DNA of 64,000 nt from Solen grandis (GCA_021229015.1 CM037778.1:85700756-85764755); one strand, 5' to 3'. Shown: positions 1 through 11,880, counted from the first letter of the stretch. Numbers and translations: made by a program. The notes: generated by a model from the sequence alone, not told the origin.

Positions 1-204
1 AAGGGACATCCATGGAAAGAAATTGGAGATAATTGCAATGTTAATAACATTTTTCTAAGTCCAAAAAGGGCCATAAATGTTTGGAAGGGCCATAAAGGTT
101 TCCAAAAATATTTGGAAGAGTTATTTTTCCTGTTTCTACTGGTTGGTCTGATGATGATAAACACATGTGTGAAGTTTGAGGAACATCCATTGAGTAAAAA
201 TGAA

Positions 205-672
205 GACAAGAGGGCCAAGATGGAACTGAAATTGCTCATCTGCGAAACATTGTCGTCACTTTTAAAGAAATGCAGATGTAAGAGGATGTAAGAGTGTAAA
301 AATGGCAAATATGAGTGATGTTTGATATTTCAAGGGCCTAAAATGTAGAACTATCAGTCAAATATTAGCTATAATCAAACTCAATTGAGATACTGTTGTC
401 ATAAGTAAAATGATTATTGCTTAATAATTGCAGATGCTAGAGAAAACAATGTAAAAATGTGGCATTTTTTATAATTCAAGGCCCATAACTCCTCACCTAA
501 TAATTAAATAATTTAAAATAAATTTAAATTAAACGGGGCATAACTGACCTAATTGGCCAATATCAGCCATAATCGGATAGAGTGTAAACAAACTAATTGC
601 TGACAACAGACGATGAACATCCAATGATCCTTATTGCTCATCCTGAGCACATGTGCTCAGGTGAGCTAAAAA
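205..672 (-). repeat. Hairpin-ended repeat, family A short form, minus orientation (FPGS intron 5)
   Basis: The right end reads, on the minus strand, AGCTCACCTGAGCACATGTG and continues into a self-complementary hairpin. The left end carries the family's other signature, CTTGGCCCTCTTGTC, read on the minus strand. It is about 470 bp. Flanking sequences at about 60-190 and 700-800 resemble each other (GGCCATAAAT, TTTGGAAGAGTTA), so the insertion sits in an older duplicated repeat. Confidence 0.7.
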
Positions 673-810
673 TAGCAATGTTAAACAAAAGTTTAAAATA
701 TATTTTCTGAGTCTATAAGGGGCCATAAATATACAAAATATTTGGAAGAGTTACTGTTCCTGTTTCTACTTGGTGGTCTGATAATGATAAACAAATCTTG
801 TTCAAGGAAA

Positions 811-896
811 TTAGCAGTGTTCTTGACAGGACTCGAACCCAGGACTTCTCAATCCCAAAGTGTGTGTTCTTCCATTGGACCACAGCTCTCCCCACC
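811..896 (-). repeat. tRNA-like SINE head fragment
   Basis: On the minus strand this reads GCTGTGGTCCAATGGAAG, then GGGTTCGAGTCCTG. These resemble RNA polymerase III box A and box B at the usual spacing. No complete cloverleaf or full SINE body is evident, so this is probably a SINE remnant in an FPGS intron, not a working tRNA gene. Confidence 0.45.
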
Positions 897-996
897 CCTC
901 ACAAAAAATAAAATTACAAAAAGAAATCAGACATTAATTTTTTATGACACCAAAACATTAGGGAGTTGAAAGTAAGAAATATAAGCCAAAACATAC

Positions 997-1136
997 TTAA
1001 TGACGTTAGTACAGTCGTACTGCCCACCGATGCCAACTTCCATAATCGCCACGTCGACTTGTTCCTGGAGAAACATGTGTAGGGACATGACCGTCAGGAA
1101 ACCAAAATACGTCGGCATCAACCCGTTATTTTCATC
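997..1136 (-). CDS. FPGS: FPGS exon 5: EVGIGG motif
   Basis: 140 nt, phase 0 in and phase 2 out. The acceptor is TTCATAACAG|GAT and the donor ATTAA|GTATGT. It encodes [20 protein letters not shown], then [20 protein letters not shown]. The Glu of MEVGIGG corresponds to the metal-coordinating acidic residue of Mur-ligase-type enzymes. The stretch is too short for a simple ORF scan because it lies inside a longer open frame on neither side. The next exon is outside the window. Confidence 0.95.
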
Positions 1137-4100
1137 CTGTTATGAAAAATAATGTCAAAAGAGAGCTGAAAGATTTCCAAGTCTGAAGTAAAAAGCGTGT
1201 AATATTTGCACTTTTGTTTTAGTGCAATGGAATTTAATTTTAACAAAATGAAAAAGATATGATACAGACGGAAAAATGTTAAACAACTAGGAAGATTGAA
1301 CACTAAGATCTGAGCACTATGATGATAATACGCCATTCCCTGTGTAAGTAGGTGTCACCTGGCTGCTAGATGACAAGCTAGACGAGATCACAAGGGGTCA
1401 GGGTTGCCTAGCGACTACTTTTCACAGGAATATTGCGTACTTGAGACACGATTCTACTGACTGCTGTAAGCAGGTGCCTGTTATTCATAGTAAATTTTAG
1501 AACATAAACAGTCGGGCGGAATCAGCTGTGACCGTTTTTGTTAGGTGGTCTTTATTCAGAGGTTACCCTTGATACAGGTTTTACTGTATATGAAACTATA
1601 AATTTTTCCTTGCCTTTTCTATAAGGACTGTGTTGAATCTGAGTTTCAATATTGTATGGCCAGAGGAAAACCTGATCTGACAGCTCTGGTTGTGCTCTGC
1701 TTGCCAAGATGTCAAAACACATCTATAAAGGGTTAAAATCACCCTACTGGTTAAAATAATTTGATGTTTGAATCACATGCTGCTGCTGGCTATACCTTTG
1801 TCTGATCCAGTTTGTTGTAAACATCCCAGAAATATTTTGTGAACTTTTCTCTGTCCACTGGTGAACCGTTTACACGGAGTCTCTCTCTAACTTCAACAAG
1901 ATGGGGCGAGCTGTTAATAAAAATACAAGTCATCACTGAAGGTGATGAAAACACCCCCTCTACACAATGAAATGAAAACAAAGAGGTGCATTCCACTCTG
2001 AAAAAATATTTTAATTTAATGCATTTTTCCCCAAATTTGCATCTTACTCCCAAATTCTTTCCCCCAATGAAAAAAAGGTGATATTTTCCCCAAAAGGGAA
2101 AGGGTCAAGATGAATTTGGAACCTTAAAATTTTGAATATTGCTAAACAAAAGGGCCAAAATGGCCCTGAAGTCACTAACCTGAGAAATATTGCTTTCACT
2201 AATAAAGAAATAAAGAAATAGCAAATTTGTATGATGTTCTGATATCTCAAGGGCCTAAAATCAGTCAAATATCAGCCATAATTATACTTCACCAAGATGT
2301 TGTTGCCATATATCATTGTGTATAAGTTAAATGATGATTGCTTAAGAAAAACAGATGCTAGAGTGTATACAAAGAACAATTCTGCTTTTATATTAAAAGG
2401 GGCATAACTCGTGACCTTTTTGGCCGATACCATTATAAAATTTGACCAAGAGATTATGGTCATAAACACTGTTATAGAGTTTTAAGATAATAGCTTAAAA
2501 AATGAAGATAAACTAATTGTGGACAACGAGCGCATGCCAGACAATCCTAACAGCTCATCCTGAGCACATATGCTCAGGTGAGCTAAAAAAACCCAGATGT
2601 TTTAAGTAATTTTAACTGATGACTTAGATCAGCGATCAGTTAACTTATAATGCCTGGATTCCTACATTTTGTGAAGACAATAGTAATAGACAATGTTTGG
2701 TCTATCACCAGACAGAATGACTTAGAAAGGGGACGTTATTTCATGATAAACATGAGATAATTAACTTATGGTGTCTTTCCAAAAAAAAAAAAAAAAAAAA
2801 AAGAGAAAAGGTTTAATTAGACATATCACTATTTCATTAACAAGAGCTGTCTGTAAAACAGCACACTTGAATATTCCAACATTTGTTAGCATAAGTTGTG
2901 CAAGTCAAAAAAGGGCCATAATTTGTATATACTTTGATAAAAAATTATCTTACTATTTGCTTAATACCCATGAAGGCCTTAGTAAAGTATTAAATCAATA
3001 AACATAGTAAGTTATAAGGATGTATGCATCCTAGTATATTGCATGCAAATTTAATTGCGTGCAAAAACTTTACCAAAATTTCAGGGGGCCTCCGTGGCTG
3101 AGAGGGTAAAGTTGCTGACTTCAACACTCACTCAGCCCCTCCCTCACCGCGTGGGTTCAAATCCCGGCAGGGTCATTCGGATTTTCATGTGAGGAAGCCT
3201 TCCAGCTGGCTTGCGGTAGGTCGGTGGTTCTACCCGGATGCCGCCGTGCATTTGGGGCCTTCCTGCACCTGTAATTAGCAGGACGTCGCTATATGACTGA
3301 AATATTTTCGAAGTGACGGTAAACTCAAATACACTGTAAACTCTTTATAACGCGGGTTTGGGGGTCCAAGGTGGTGATCCGCGCTCTATGTGAATCCGCG
3401 TTATTGTTTTTTCAGGTTAAAATACCCCCCCCCCCCCTCACTTATACTGTATGCTATATCGAGTAAAGCCATCCCCCACCCACCCGCTTACACTGTACCG
3501 ATAAAATCGGCGGTCAGTTTCTGTCTTATTCTTATTGTGCTTAATCGATAATCCGTATCAAAATGTGCTGAAGTGCGAAAACATAACAGGTTCATGTCAT
3601 TAGTCGGGGGAAAAATAGCCGATATTGGCTTCTTAACTGTTTGACTTATGACAGTTTACCATTGTTCACCCACCTAAGTGTACTAGTGTGACTGGTTTTC
3701 AGCCTACAGCGAGAGAAACTAACACGTATCAGGTAATCAGCGGATAACCGGGAACCGCTGTTTGTAAACAAAAATGGCGGCTACAATAGAATGATACATA
3801 CGAAAAATACGAAAATTGCTATTTTTTTTTAAAAAAAAGGGGTCCATGGACATCCGCGTTACATTGGATACAGCGTTGTTCAGAGGAGCGTTATAAGGAG
3901 TTTACAGTGTAGTCAAGTCAAGTCAAAATTTCAAAGTTCAAAAGTGGCCATTATTTACAACAAGAAAGTCAGTAGAACTGACAGATGCTCCCCGAAGAAT
4001 GTCATTGTTACAAATAAGGCCTTGGTCAATGGGTGGGAGGATATGTTGAAATCCCCATTCCTAAATCATATCTATTCTCCTCATCAGATGAGATGTTTTA

Positions 4101-7100
4101 CCAACTCTAATTTGGAGACTTAGTAACAGTTTACTATTTAATATGATAATACGTGTTACTCATCAGATCTTTCATTGAAGTTTTTACACTACTAAAAATT
4201 AAGTCATACATTTCAATGTGTGCTCATATCAAAGAGGTTAACCAACACTCTTGACATATGACTGGATATTTGAAATAGTGTATAATGGCCTAAACAACAA
4301 TTAGCTGACATGATTATGATTGACATTACTAGCATATTGAATTTTGTGGGTTTTGTTTAAATGATATCTCCTGTTAAATTAGGCAAATGACATGAATATT
4401 AGTCAACAACATGGTAGTAGGGGCCATAATTCTCTTAAAAATTGAGGAACCAGGTCACGTCGATGATATGCATATCTACTCTTGGTAATAAAGCTTCCCA
4501 TAAAGTTTCATTGAATTCAAGCCATTAGTTCCTGAGAAATAGCCCGGACAAGAATCATGCAATATGTACTATAGGCCAAATAGCCCGGACAAGAATCATG
4601 CAACATGAACTATAGGCCAAAAAGTCAAGGGGCCATAACTCTCTTAAAAATTTAGGAACCAGGTCACGCTGACGATATGCGTATCTACTCTTGGTGATAA
4701 AGCTTCCCATAAAGTTTTGTTGAATTCAAGCCATTAATTCCTGAGAAATAGCCTGGACAAGAATCATGCAATATGTACTATAGGCCAAAAAGTCAATGGG
4801 CCTTAACTCTTTGAAAAATTTAGGAATTGGGTCATGCTGACGATATGCGCATCTCCTCTTGGTAATAAAGCTTCCCATAAAGTTTCATTGAATTCAAGCC
4901 ATTAGTTCCTGAGAAATAGCCCGGACAAGAATCATGCAATATGTACTACAGGCCAAAAAGTCAAGGGGCCTAACTCTTTGAAAAATTTAGGAACCGGTCA
5001 GCCGAGATATGCGTATCTACTCTTGGTGATAAAGCTTCCCATAAAGTTTCGTTGAATTCAAGCCATTAGTTCCTGAGAAATAGCCGGACAAAATAAAAAC
5101 AAAAATTTGGAAGGGTCATGCCATATGATCTCTCTTGGTATAAAGCTTCCCATAAAGTTTCGTTGAATTCAAGCCATTAGTTCCTGAGAATAGCCGGACA
5201 AGAATCATGCAATATGTACTATAGGCCGAAAAGTCAATGGGCCATAACTCTATGAATAATTTAGGAATCGGGTCATGCTGATGATATGCGTATCTACTCT
5301 TGGTGATAAAGCTTCCTATAAAGTTTTGTTGAATTCAAGCCATTAGTTCCTGAGAAATAGCCCGGACAAGAATCATGCAATATGTACTATTGACGATATG
5401 CGCATCTCCTCTTGGTAATAAAGCTTCTCATAAAGTTTCGTTGAATTCAAGCCATTAGTTCCTGAGAAATAGCCCGGACAAGAATCATGCAATATGTACT
5501 ATAGGCCGAAAAGTCAATGGGCCATAACTCTGTGAAAAATTTAGGAATCGGGTCATGCTGACGATATGCGCATCTCCTCTTGGTAATTAAGCTTCCCATA
5601 AAGTTTCGTCGAATTCAAGCCGTTAGTTCCTGAGAAATAGTCCGGACAAGGAAAGTGTGACGGACGGACGGACGAACGGACGGACGAAGCGGCGACTATA
5701 TGCGTCACCTTCGGTGAGCATAAAAAATTGAGTCAAGAGTTATCCAGCTTGATGATATGATGCCCTTGAACACCTATTTGAAGTTTCATGTCAAAACTGT
5801 TAAGTGATTGCTAAAATATAAGCATGATAGTATGTTGCATACAAAATCTTAACCAAAATTTCTTAGTCCAAAAAGGGCTATAATGTGCATTACATTTGGT
5901 CAAGAGTTATCTAGCTTGTTTGTTTAGCGCCCCTGAAGACCCTAGTTAACTTAAGTATTAAATCAATAAGAATAGCTAGTTACTAAAAGTTCCAAAAGAT
6001 TCAAATCAAATCTGCTATCCAGACAGTTGTCCATGGAAACCAAGAAAAACCATCAGGGGCCAGAAGGACCATTTTGGCATCAAACAAAAGGGGAATTTAT
6101 AAGTGCCAGAAAATACCAGGCAGTGCATAGGTTTACTAAAAAGTATGCAATATGGAATTAAAGAGACGTGTGCACTATTTTGTTAGTGGAGTGAAGTTGT
6201 CAGTCTTAAGTGGCTAAGTGTCTCAAACGAGTGTATAGATACAATTCCTGAGATGTGTGCACCCTTTTGTAAGAAGAGTTATAGAAGATATATGAATGTG
6301 AGATGTCAGACTATATGATTGCAAGATTTCTACAAAGTGCTTCAAGCTTGTGTATTTATGGATTTAATTAATGGGATGAGTGCTCTATTTTGTCAGCGGA
6401 GTGATATATGAATGTGAGTTGTCAGTCTAAGTGATAACAAGGTTCCTATGAAGTGTCTGAAGCTTGTGTATATATATATATATGCAATTCAGGAGATGAG
6501 TGCACTCTTTTGTCAGTAGATTGATATATGAATGCGAGCTGTCAGTCTAAAGATTCCAAGATTTCTACGAAGTGTCTTAAGCTTACAAGTGTATATATGC
6601 AATATAAGGAGATCAGTGTACTCTTTTGTTAGGGAGTGATATTTGAATGTGAATTGTTGGTTTAAGAGATTCCAAGATTTCTGCATTTGAAGTGTCTTAA
6701 GCTTACAGTTTGGCGCATTCAGAATATTGTTACTAGGCAACACCAATCACCTGAAGAAGCCAGTCTTGTAACCATGGTGACGGAGGATACTCTCACAGTA
6801 AGCGCAGGTTGACCCCTTACCCTTTGTACCACTCACATGGATCACGTTCAGCCTGTCCATGTCCGTCTGCTGTAGGTAAACAAAATTCATCCATGACTGT
6901 ACGTCAATGTTAACATTTTTCTTTAACATACAAAATCAACTAAGGGGGATAATACAAGAATCAGATAAGCCTGAGTTATTGTTCTTGTGCATAACACTTC
7001 TACACTTCATAAGGTATCCATGTTCTAAATTTGGAGTGAATCCATGCATAAGTTTAAGTAATGCATGGGCAAGAAAGTGTAACCCCCACTATCGCTGACA

Positions 7101-10100
7101 GAAAAAGTGATCCCTTTGCAGCTGAAAAATAGTAAGATTTTGCGTACATGATGAACTCAAGGGCCATTACTACGGAATGCCTACAACTTTCTGGATGGTT
7201 ATCAAACTTTGTCAAAATATGGTGCCTGTATAAAATGTGACCAAGTTTTACAAAGATCAGGTAATGTTTGTCAGTGTTTGAGCATGGGCACTAATAATTT
7301 TGCAGTTTTTCATTAACTCAATGGCCAAACCCTTTGAGCATCAAGGAGATTCTGGCTGGTTATTGAACTTAGCTGAGATATTGTGTCATTACACATTGTT
7401 ACCAAGTTTGGTAAAGATCAGTTCACATAGGCTGAAGTTAGAAAGCATACAACTTAAGTTTGACCCTAGCCTTCAGCAGTATAGTCATCATCATCATCAA
7501 CAACCTTTGACAGGCAGTAAAAGTGGGCATGTCAATATTTGCCAAAGCTTTTTCTGCTCATCTAACCATGACTCATATTAGCCTTTAACCTTGTTGTTTT
7601 CTCCCAAATGTATTTCCTCCCAAAGTCTGGTTAAAACTGACTGAATTTTTTTCCTCCCTTAAGAGCTTAATTTTTTCTCGATGTATTCAAATTTCCTAAC
7701 TAAATTGTTTTTCAATTATCTGAGTTATTGGTTAAAAAAAATCAAAATGGGAAGGCTAATTAAGGCATTATTCAGAATTTGACTGAAATAGCCCTGTTGG
7801 TGTTACATCAAATGGAAGGCCCAACTTACTGTTATGCCAGTTCGTGTAAGGTAGTTGAGCATGTTAGGGATGTTCTTGTGAGCATTGCGGTCCTTCTCCT
7901 GCCGAATCTTCTCAAGCGTCTGGAAGTTGGTCTGAAGTGTGTTGAGCGTCTTCACAGCTTCCTGTAATACATGGGACATGTGGATAAAGGTCATAAAACT
8001 AGGGTATGGACTGTGGCCTCTAGAGGCAGGGACTGCTATTTATAGTAAGCTGTAATACACAGGCAGGCTTGTAAACTGGAGCTATCAATGAAGGGTGAAT
8101 AGATACCCAAACTCCTATACTATTGGGTATAAAAATAAATGCGTACCATACATTGCACTTTACGGTAACTTCAATAGTCAATAATTAACTCAGTTCAACA
8201 TTTTGAGGTCAATTAGGTACATACTAGCTAAGTAAATATGTTAACCTTGAGTAAGTGTATCACTATAATCAAACATTCAACAGTCATATCTGAATGTTTA
8301 AATGAGATAGCACGAGAACCCCACCATTAAACCAGTTTTAAGTAATATGGTCAATGTTATCTTTATTTGAAATGTTGTTATACTTAAATCCAGTCCCGCA
8401 TTCAGTTACCCTTTAATGTCCATAACATTAGCATTTGTATCCCTGTTGTATCATAGCGTATAGAACTAGTATAAGCTGGGAACCAAATTCGTAACAGTTG
8501 CTAGCGTTATGTTTAATTGAACGCAGCCCAGAGTAAAGTCTAGTTTAAGCAGCCACAATAGAAAATTTGTTATACTAATATATTTTACGGAATGTGTAAA
8601 TATACAAAAGCAAGTTACAATATGTGGTGATTTCCACACCTGTGGTGACTTCCTGTGTGAGACAATTTTACGATAATTATCAATGTTATATCAATTTAAC
8701 AGATATTCACAAAAAAACGTAACAGAAAGTCCTTACAATAACTGTCAAGCATGCAGTACAACTATACAAAGCTGACAATTATCCCTTACAATGAAGGCAA
8801 TTATGACTGCCTTTGCAACTGTGCAGACTAATCATAGTCTGCACTGTTTGCTATTCAGTCAACAGATTTTAAGAAAGCACCCCCATTCACATACAGGACA
8901 TTAGGCCATTTGAATTTCTAGTTCTTGGGCCAATAGAGTTGTTTGTTATGATCAGTGACCCTATATCACTGACCTTTGACAAACTTATACCAAATTCAGT
9001 CGGTGTCATTTACTTACCATGTTTTGCATTAGTCCACTCCATTTTAGAATTTCCTGGCAATTAAAAGGTTTTAACCAGATCATTATATTTTTTTTAAGTG
9101 ATCATTGTGAAATCTTCAGGGGTCACAATAAAATTGATGGCAAGAAAACTCACCTTTAAATGTGCTGATTAATTGCTGAAGCAAACAATCCTGCATTTAA
9201 GAAATAACAACAATAGGAAAAAATATAAACCAGTAAACCAGGTTAAATGCGCCATTCCCTGATAAATCAAGTTACAAATACATACACCTGTTACAAAGTG
9301 CACCAGAAGCATGCACTGATCATGCAAACAAGGAGTGATACACTGTCTGTCTGCAAGGAAACGACATGCCATATTCCCTTAAATACCCCACCTCCATCTC
9401 GTATGAAGACATTAAGTTTTTGTAGTAAACAAATTAGTGCACTATAATGAGGGAATGTTAACTGCTGTATTGTTTGTTTGTTTGTTGGGTTTTACATCCA
9501 GCTAATAGTATTTCAGTCATTTGGAGATTATGTCTACTTGAGACAGATATAGTGCTGCCACACTGCAGTATCGTGCTGTTAACTGTGTAATCTTTTTTAA
9601 TAGACTGATGTTCCAATGAAAATCTTTAGGAAGCTTGTAGGGGCTTATACTTGAGGTAATAGTCAATATCAAACATACAGGAATGTCCAACACAGCCTAC
9701 TCTTCACTTTATAAAGATATATTAAACAAGGGGGCCATTGCTGATGTTGATGAAAAATGCCAGACAGCGGACATCGGGCACTCATCAGTCAAGACAGTAG
9801 TTCAGCATCGAGCATGTTGTGCTCAGGACTTTTGTCAAAAAAATAAATAATAAAAAAACATGCCAATTGACACATTCATTGATAAAAATCTTGAAAAATA
9901 ATCCTAAAAATTTCACAAATTAGGATTTTTAAATATTAGTCAATATAAGGGAAACCTGATATATGCTAGAAAAAAAATGTCCAGAGTGTAAGGTAACAGC
10001 TTTGTAACAAGTTTCCAGGGATTTTTTTCCTCCTTTATTGTGCAGTTTCTCCCCTAATTGCCATTTACCCCAGGATTTTCCTTTTCTTAGAAGAATAAGA

Positions 10101-11240
10101 GAGGGCTAGTTTCCCCCCACCCCCCGAATTGCCATTTATCATTGATTTTTCTTCTCCCAGAAAAATAAGAGTGTGCTAATTTTTCACCTCAAGATATGGT
10201 ATAAAGACTCCTTTCTTCATCATCAGAAAAAATAAGATCTCAGGCGCAATTTATCAAACAGATGTGACTCTGAGTTTTACTGAGTTAAAGGGATCGAAAG
10301 CTCCACTCGTCCGCTTGTATTCATGAGTAGATTGTGTGGCTGGGTGAGTGAAAAATGTAGCCTGCCCGTCCGACAGGACATGTGCAATATCGCCGAAGTA
10401 GAAGACCACTAAATGAGCAGAGTAAATGGAAAACCGGAAACAAAGCCGGTGTTTTGGGTTACCGTCAATACTCATGTATTGTGTGCATTTCTATGACTTC
10501 AATTTCGATTTCCGAGAAGGGGTGCGATCAATACATGAGAATTAATTTTTTTCCCTCGTGTTTCCAAACTTTACCCCACCCACTAGGAAGCCATATCAGC
10601 GATTGGCGAAGTCTATATGATGTGTATTCATATTTTAAATTGGTATTAAAGCCCTATCGTATATACTTGCCAGAAAATTGTTGTCAGTTTGTGATTTCTT
10701 CAATATAATTGTTAAAGAAATGCTTACGAAACCATTGTTCTCGTTTGTTTACATATCGCTGTGAATCACCCAGAACTTGCTCAGTACAGCACTGTACTTT
10801 ATATAATAATTTAATGACATGAAGCCAAATGAGATATTCACATCGTCATTACTGAGACAAACCATGACTGTCATTATGATATGATTATACAATCAGCGGA
10901 TTGTTTTAGTACATTCAGATGATATTCTAGCTAGTTAGTTCCATTTTGGACAAAACTGTTCGTTTAAAGATAATTGTGTACTTAAATTCATTTGGAAAGG
11001 AACTTGCGACAAACAGGCAACAAGGCGTCAACGTTTGAAGACAATTACTCAAACTGTTGGCTATAAAGAACATTAACTTAACGATGCAAGCTGAAAGTGG
11101 ATACTTGAGGTGTGAATTGTGATCATCGCATGACTGACTTTCGGAAGCAGTAGAACATTTGTTACCTGTAGTTCAAACGAATATCCGCAAAACACCCGCG
11201 GCTGAACAAAATGCGGCCTCCTCGAAAAATGAGTGCGCAT
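997..11240 (-). CDS. FPGS: Folylpolyglutamate synthase, 5' half of the gene (five exons, continues past the left edge)
   Basis: FPGS adds glutamates to folates in the cytosol and mitochondria, using ATP, so that the cell retains them. Five exons join in phase: 11240-11166, 7961-7830, 6869-6751, 1910-1796 and 1136-997. All internal borders have GT donors and AG acceptors. The joined product of about 190 residues contains the family's N-terminal helix ([12 protein letters not shown]), the ATP-binding P-loop (VSGTKGKGS), the [16 protein letters not shown] segment, [12 protein letters not shown], and the [12 protein letters not shown] motif with its conserved acidic residue. These follow one another in the order of vertebrate FPGS. 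The remaining exons (Mur-ligase central domain and C-terminal domain) must lie beyond position 1. Introns are 3204, 960, 4840 and 659 bp and hold most of the local repeats. The family assignment is firm; the first exon is less certain. Confidence 0.93.
1796..1910 (-). CDS. FPGS: FPGS exon 4: SSPHL segment
   Basis: 115 nt, phase 2 in and phase 0 out. The acceptor is TTATTAACAG|CTC and the donor AAG|GTATAG. It encodes [19 protein letters not shown] and then [17 protein letters not shown]. The SSPHL loop and the following R-E-R-x-R-x-N-G are FPGS/FolC hallmarks near the folate and ATP sites. Confidence 0.96.
2146..2588 (-). repeat. Hairpin-ended repeat, family A short form, minus orientation (FPGS intron 3)
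   Basis: The same ends as the copy at 205-672. On the minus strand it starts TTTTTTAGCTCACCTGAGCA and ends GGCCATTTTGGCCCTTTTGT, close to the intron's right border. It is about 440 bp and AT-rich, with GGGGCATAACT-type internal sequence. No coding potential. Confidence 0.7.
2781..2802. repeat. Poly-A tract
   Basis: A run of about 20 A in FPGS intron 3. No LINE or SINE body could be tied to it, so it may be a slippage-prone simple repeat. Confidence 0.8.
3084..3924 (+). repeat. tRNA-derived SINE with a nested DNA transposon in its tail
   Basis: The head GGGGGCCTCCGTGGCTGAGA and the later GTGGGTTCAAATCCC resemble pol III boxes A and B of a tRNA-like promoter. A conserved body follows (CTTCCAGCTGGCTTGCGGTA, then GTCGGTGGTTCTACCC) and a 3' end GACGTCGCTATATGACTGAA. 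It is flanked by a perfect 9-bp target duplication, AAAATTTCA (3075-3083 and 3925-3933). The tail is interrupted at a TA by the element at 3332-3909. A second copy lies at 59823-60071. It resembles the molluscan V-SINE/RUDI type, but that family name is from memory and unverified. Confidence 0.85.
3332..3909. mobile_element. Non-autonomous TA-flanked DNA transposon (Tc1/mariner or pogo-like MITE)
   Basis: 578 bp with inverted ends CACTGTAAACTCTTTATAAC and, read inward from the right, CACTGTAAACTCCTTATAAC. It is flanked by TA on both sides (3330-3331 and 3910-3911), the target used by Tc1/mariner-type elements. It lies inside the tail of the SINE 3084-3924, at the same AAATA position that is uninterrupted in the copy at 59823-60071. 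The inside has C-runs, GCGTTAT motifs and AAAATGGCGGC, but no transposase. Confidence 0.8.
4420..5725 (+). repeat. Tandem array, unit about 170 bp, ending in a GACGGACGG microsatellite
   Basis: Seven or so units share CTACTCTTGGTAATAAAGCT, GAATTCAAGCCATTAGTTCC and CCGGACAAGAATCATGCAAT. The array ends in a (GACG)n-type tract and GGTGAGCATAAAA. Tandem core units next to an ACGG-type microsatellite are the layout described for bivalve 'pearl' and related non-autonomous elements. Some units are truncated (near 5090-5170 and 5380-5400). Noncoding, inside FPGS intron 3. Confidence 0.8.
5726..6750. other. Noncoding intron sequence
   Basis: Part of FPGS intron 3. It holds a fragment of an AAGGGCTATAAT-type dispersed repeat (about 5740-5960, related to 2840-3060) and diverged tandem units of about 130 bp around 6160-6720 (TTTTGTCAG...GATATATGAATGTGAG). 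A short (AT)n lies near 6470. No gene seen. Confidence 0.6.
6751..6869 (-). CDS. FPGS: FPGS exon 3: ATP-binding P-loop
   Basis: 119 nt, phase 0 in and phase 2 out. The acceptor is TTACCTACAG|CAG and the donor TTCAG|GTGATT. It encodes [20 protein letters not shown], the Mur-ligase-type Walker A loop that holds the ATP phosphates, and ends in YKTGFF. The split serine (AG|C) joins exon 4 to give the conserved FFSSPHL. Confidence 0.96.
7830..7961 (-). CDS. FPGS: FPGS exon 2: N-terminal helical region
   Basis: 132 nt, 44 codons, phase 0 at both ends. The acceptor is TATTACAG|GAA and the donor ACA|GTAAGT. The sequence runs from [12 protein letters not shown] through LEKIRQEK to [11 protein letters not shown]. 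This is the family's N-terminal stretch, which precedes the ATP-binding loop. Confidence 0.93.
7962..11165. other. FPGS intron 1
   Basis: Noncoding. It holds a dispersed-repeat remnant with a short hairpin near 8815-8850 (GTGCAGACT...AGTCTGCAC), the SINE fragment at 9472-9580, and a degraded GAGCATGTTGTGCTC end near 9800-9825. Short ORFs here show no family features and no splice context. Confidence 0.6.
9472..9580 (-). repeat. SINE 3' fragment (family of 12567-12842)
   Basis: Shares TATTTCAGTCATTTGGAGAT and TGTCTACTTGAGACAGATAT with the fuller copies at 12567-12842 and 15629-15915. The tRNA-like head is missing, so only the 3' part remains. Confidence 0.65.
11166..11240 (-). CDS. FPGS: FPGS exon 1 (candidate): start codon and mitochondrial-type leader
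   Basis: ATG at 11240-11238 opens 25 codons, ending at a donor (CAG|GTAACA) in phase 0, which fits exon 2. The peptide begins [15 protein letters not shown]. It is rich in Arg and lacks acidic residues until its end, as expected of a mitochondrial presequence. It closes with FELQ, so the join reads [16 protein letters not shown], matching [15 protein letters not shown] of vertebrate FPGS. An in-frame ATG lies further upstream at 11321 with no stop between, so the true start could be 27 codons earlier. There is no downstream Met near the usual cytosolic start. Support is position, phase and composition, not strong sequence conservation. Confidence 0.6.
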
Positions 11241-11639
11241 TATGGAAGCGAAATAGATTTTTACCAAGGTTTTGAACCTCAAAATCGGGATGCACACTAT
11301 ACATAAGTGTGCACAATACATGAGTGTTTACGGTATGTATAAAATGAGCACTGTATAAAACATTGACGGATGCACTTAATACGCTTACACGCGTACAATT
11401 AAACAGTGCATACAGAGCTCATATATGGCACAAGAAGTGCACTCTACACATAAGGTCCATAAGTAACCACTACATGTCTTTGGTTACCGATGGTTACTCC
11501 TCTTTATCTTTGGTAACCAGTGGTTACTCTTCAATTTCTTTGGGTACTATATTTATATTGGGTTGTGTGTGAGATAATGAAAGGAATAAATCATACAAAA
11601 ATTGAAAGAAAAAATGAAATCATAATGTTGAGGAAGAAG
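11241..11639. other. Region upstream of FPGS exon 1
   Basis: This is where an FPGS promoter and 5' UTR would lie. I see no TATA box at a useful distance. There are imperfect direct repeats of TTTGGTAACCAGTGGTTACT type at 11478-11550. Nothing coding is supported. Confidence 0.4.
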
Positions 11640-11880
11640 AAAAATGAATACTTTAAATGAGATTGCCAGAATGGAGAGAAAAATGAATGCTTTAAATGAG
11701 ATTGCAGAATGGAGGAGAAAAATGAATACTTTAAATGAGATTGCCAGAATGGAGAAGAAAAATGAATACTTTAAATGAGATTGCAAGAATGGAGAAGAAA
11801 AATGAATGCTTTAAATGAGATTGCAAGAATGGAGAAGAAAAATGAATGCTTTAATGAGATTGCATGAATGGAAAAAAATG
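11640..11880 (+). repeat. Minisatellite, unit about 40 bp, six copies
   Basis: Tandem copies of an AGAAAAATGAATACTTTAAA / TGAGATTGCCAGAATGG unit with small substitutions. The repeated open frame on the minus strand is a by-product. Confidence 0.85.

Noticed and set aside
811..896. Possible tRNA gene on the minus strand
   Set aside because: Box A and B-like sequences are present but the arms do not pair into a full cloverleaf; a SINE remnant is more likely.
4420..5725. CRISPR-like regular repeats
   Set aside because: Units are about 170 bp, adjacent and without unique spacers, in an animal intron.
7300..7581. 93-codon plus frame with HHHHQQ
   Set aside because: Lies in an FPGS intron on the opposite strand; the His/Gln run comes from a CATCATCATCA simple repeat.
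10254..10475. 73-codon minus frame considered as FPGS exon 1
   Set aside because: No donor in a phase that fits exon 2 and no resemblance to the EYQ-DAV border; 11166-11240 fits better.
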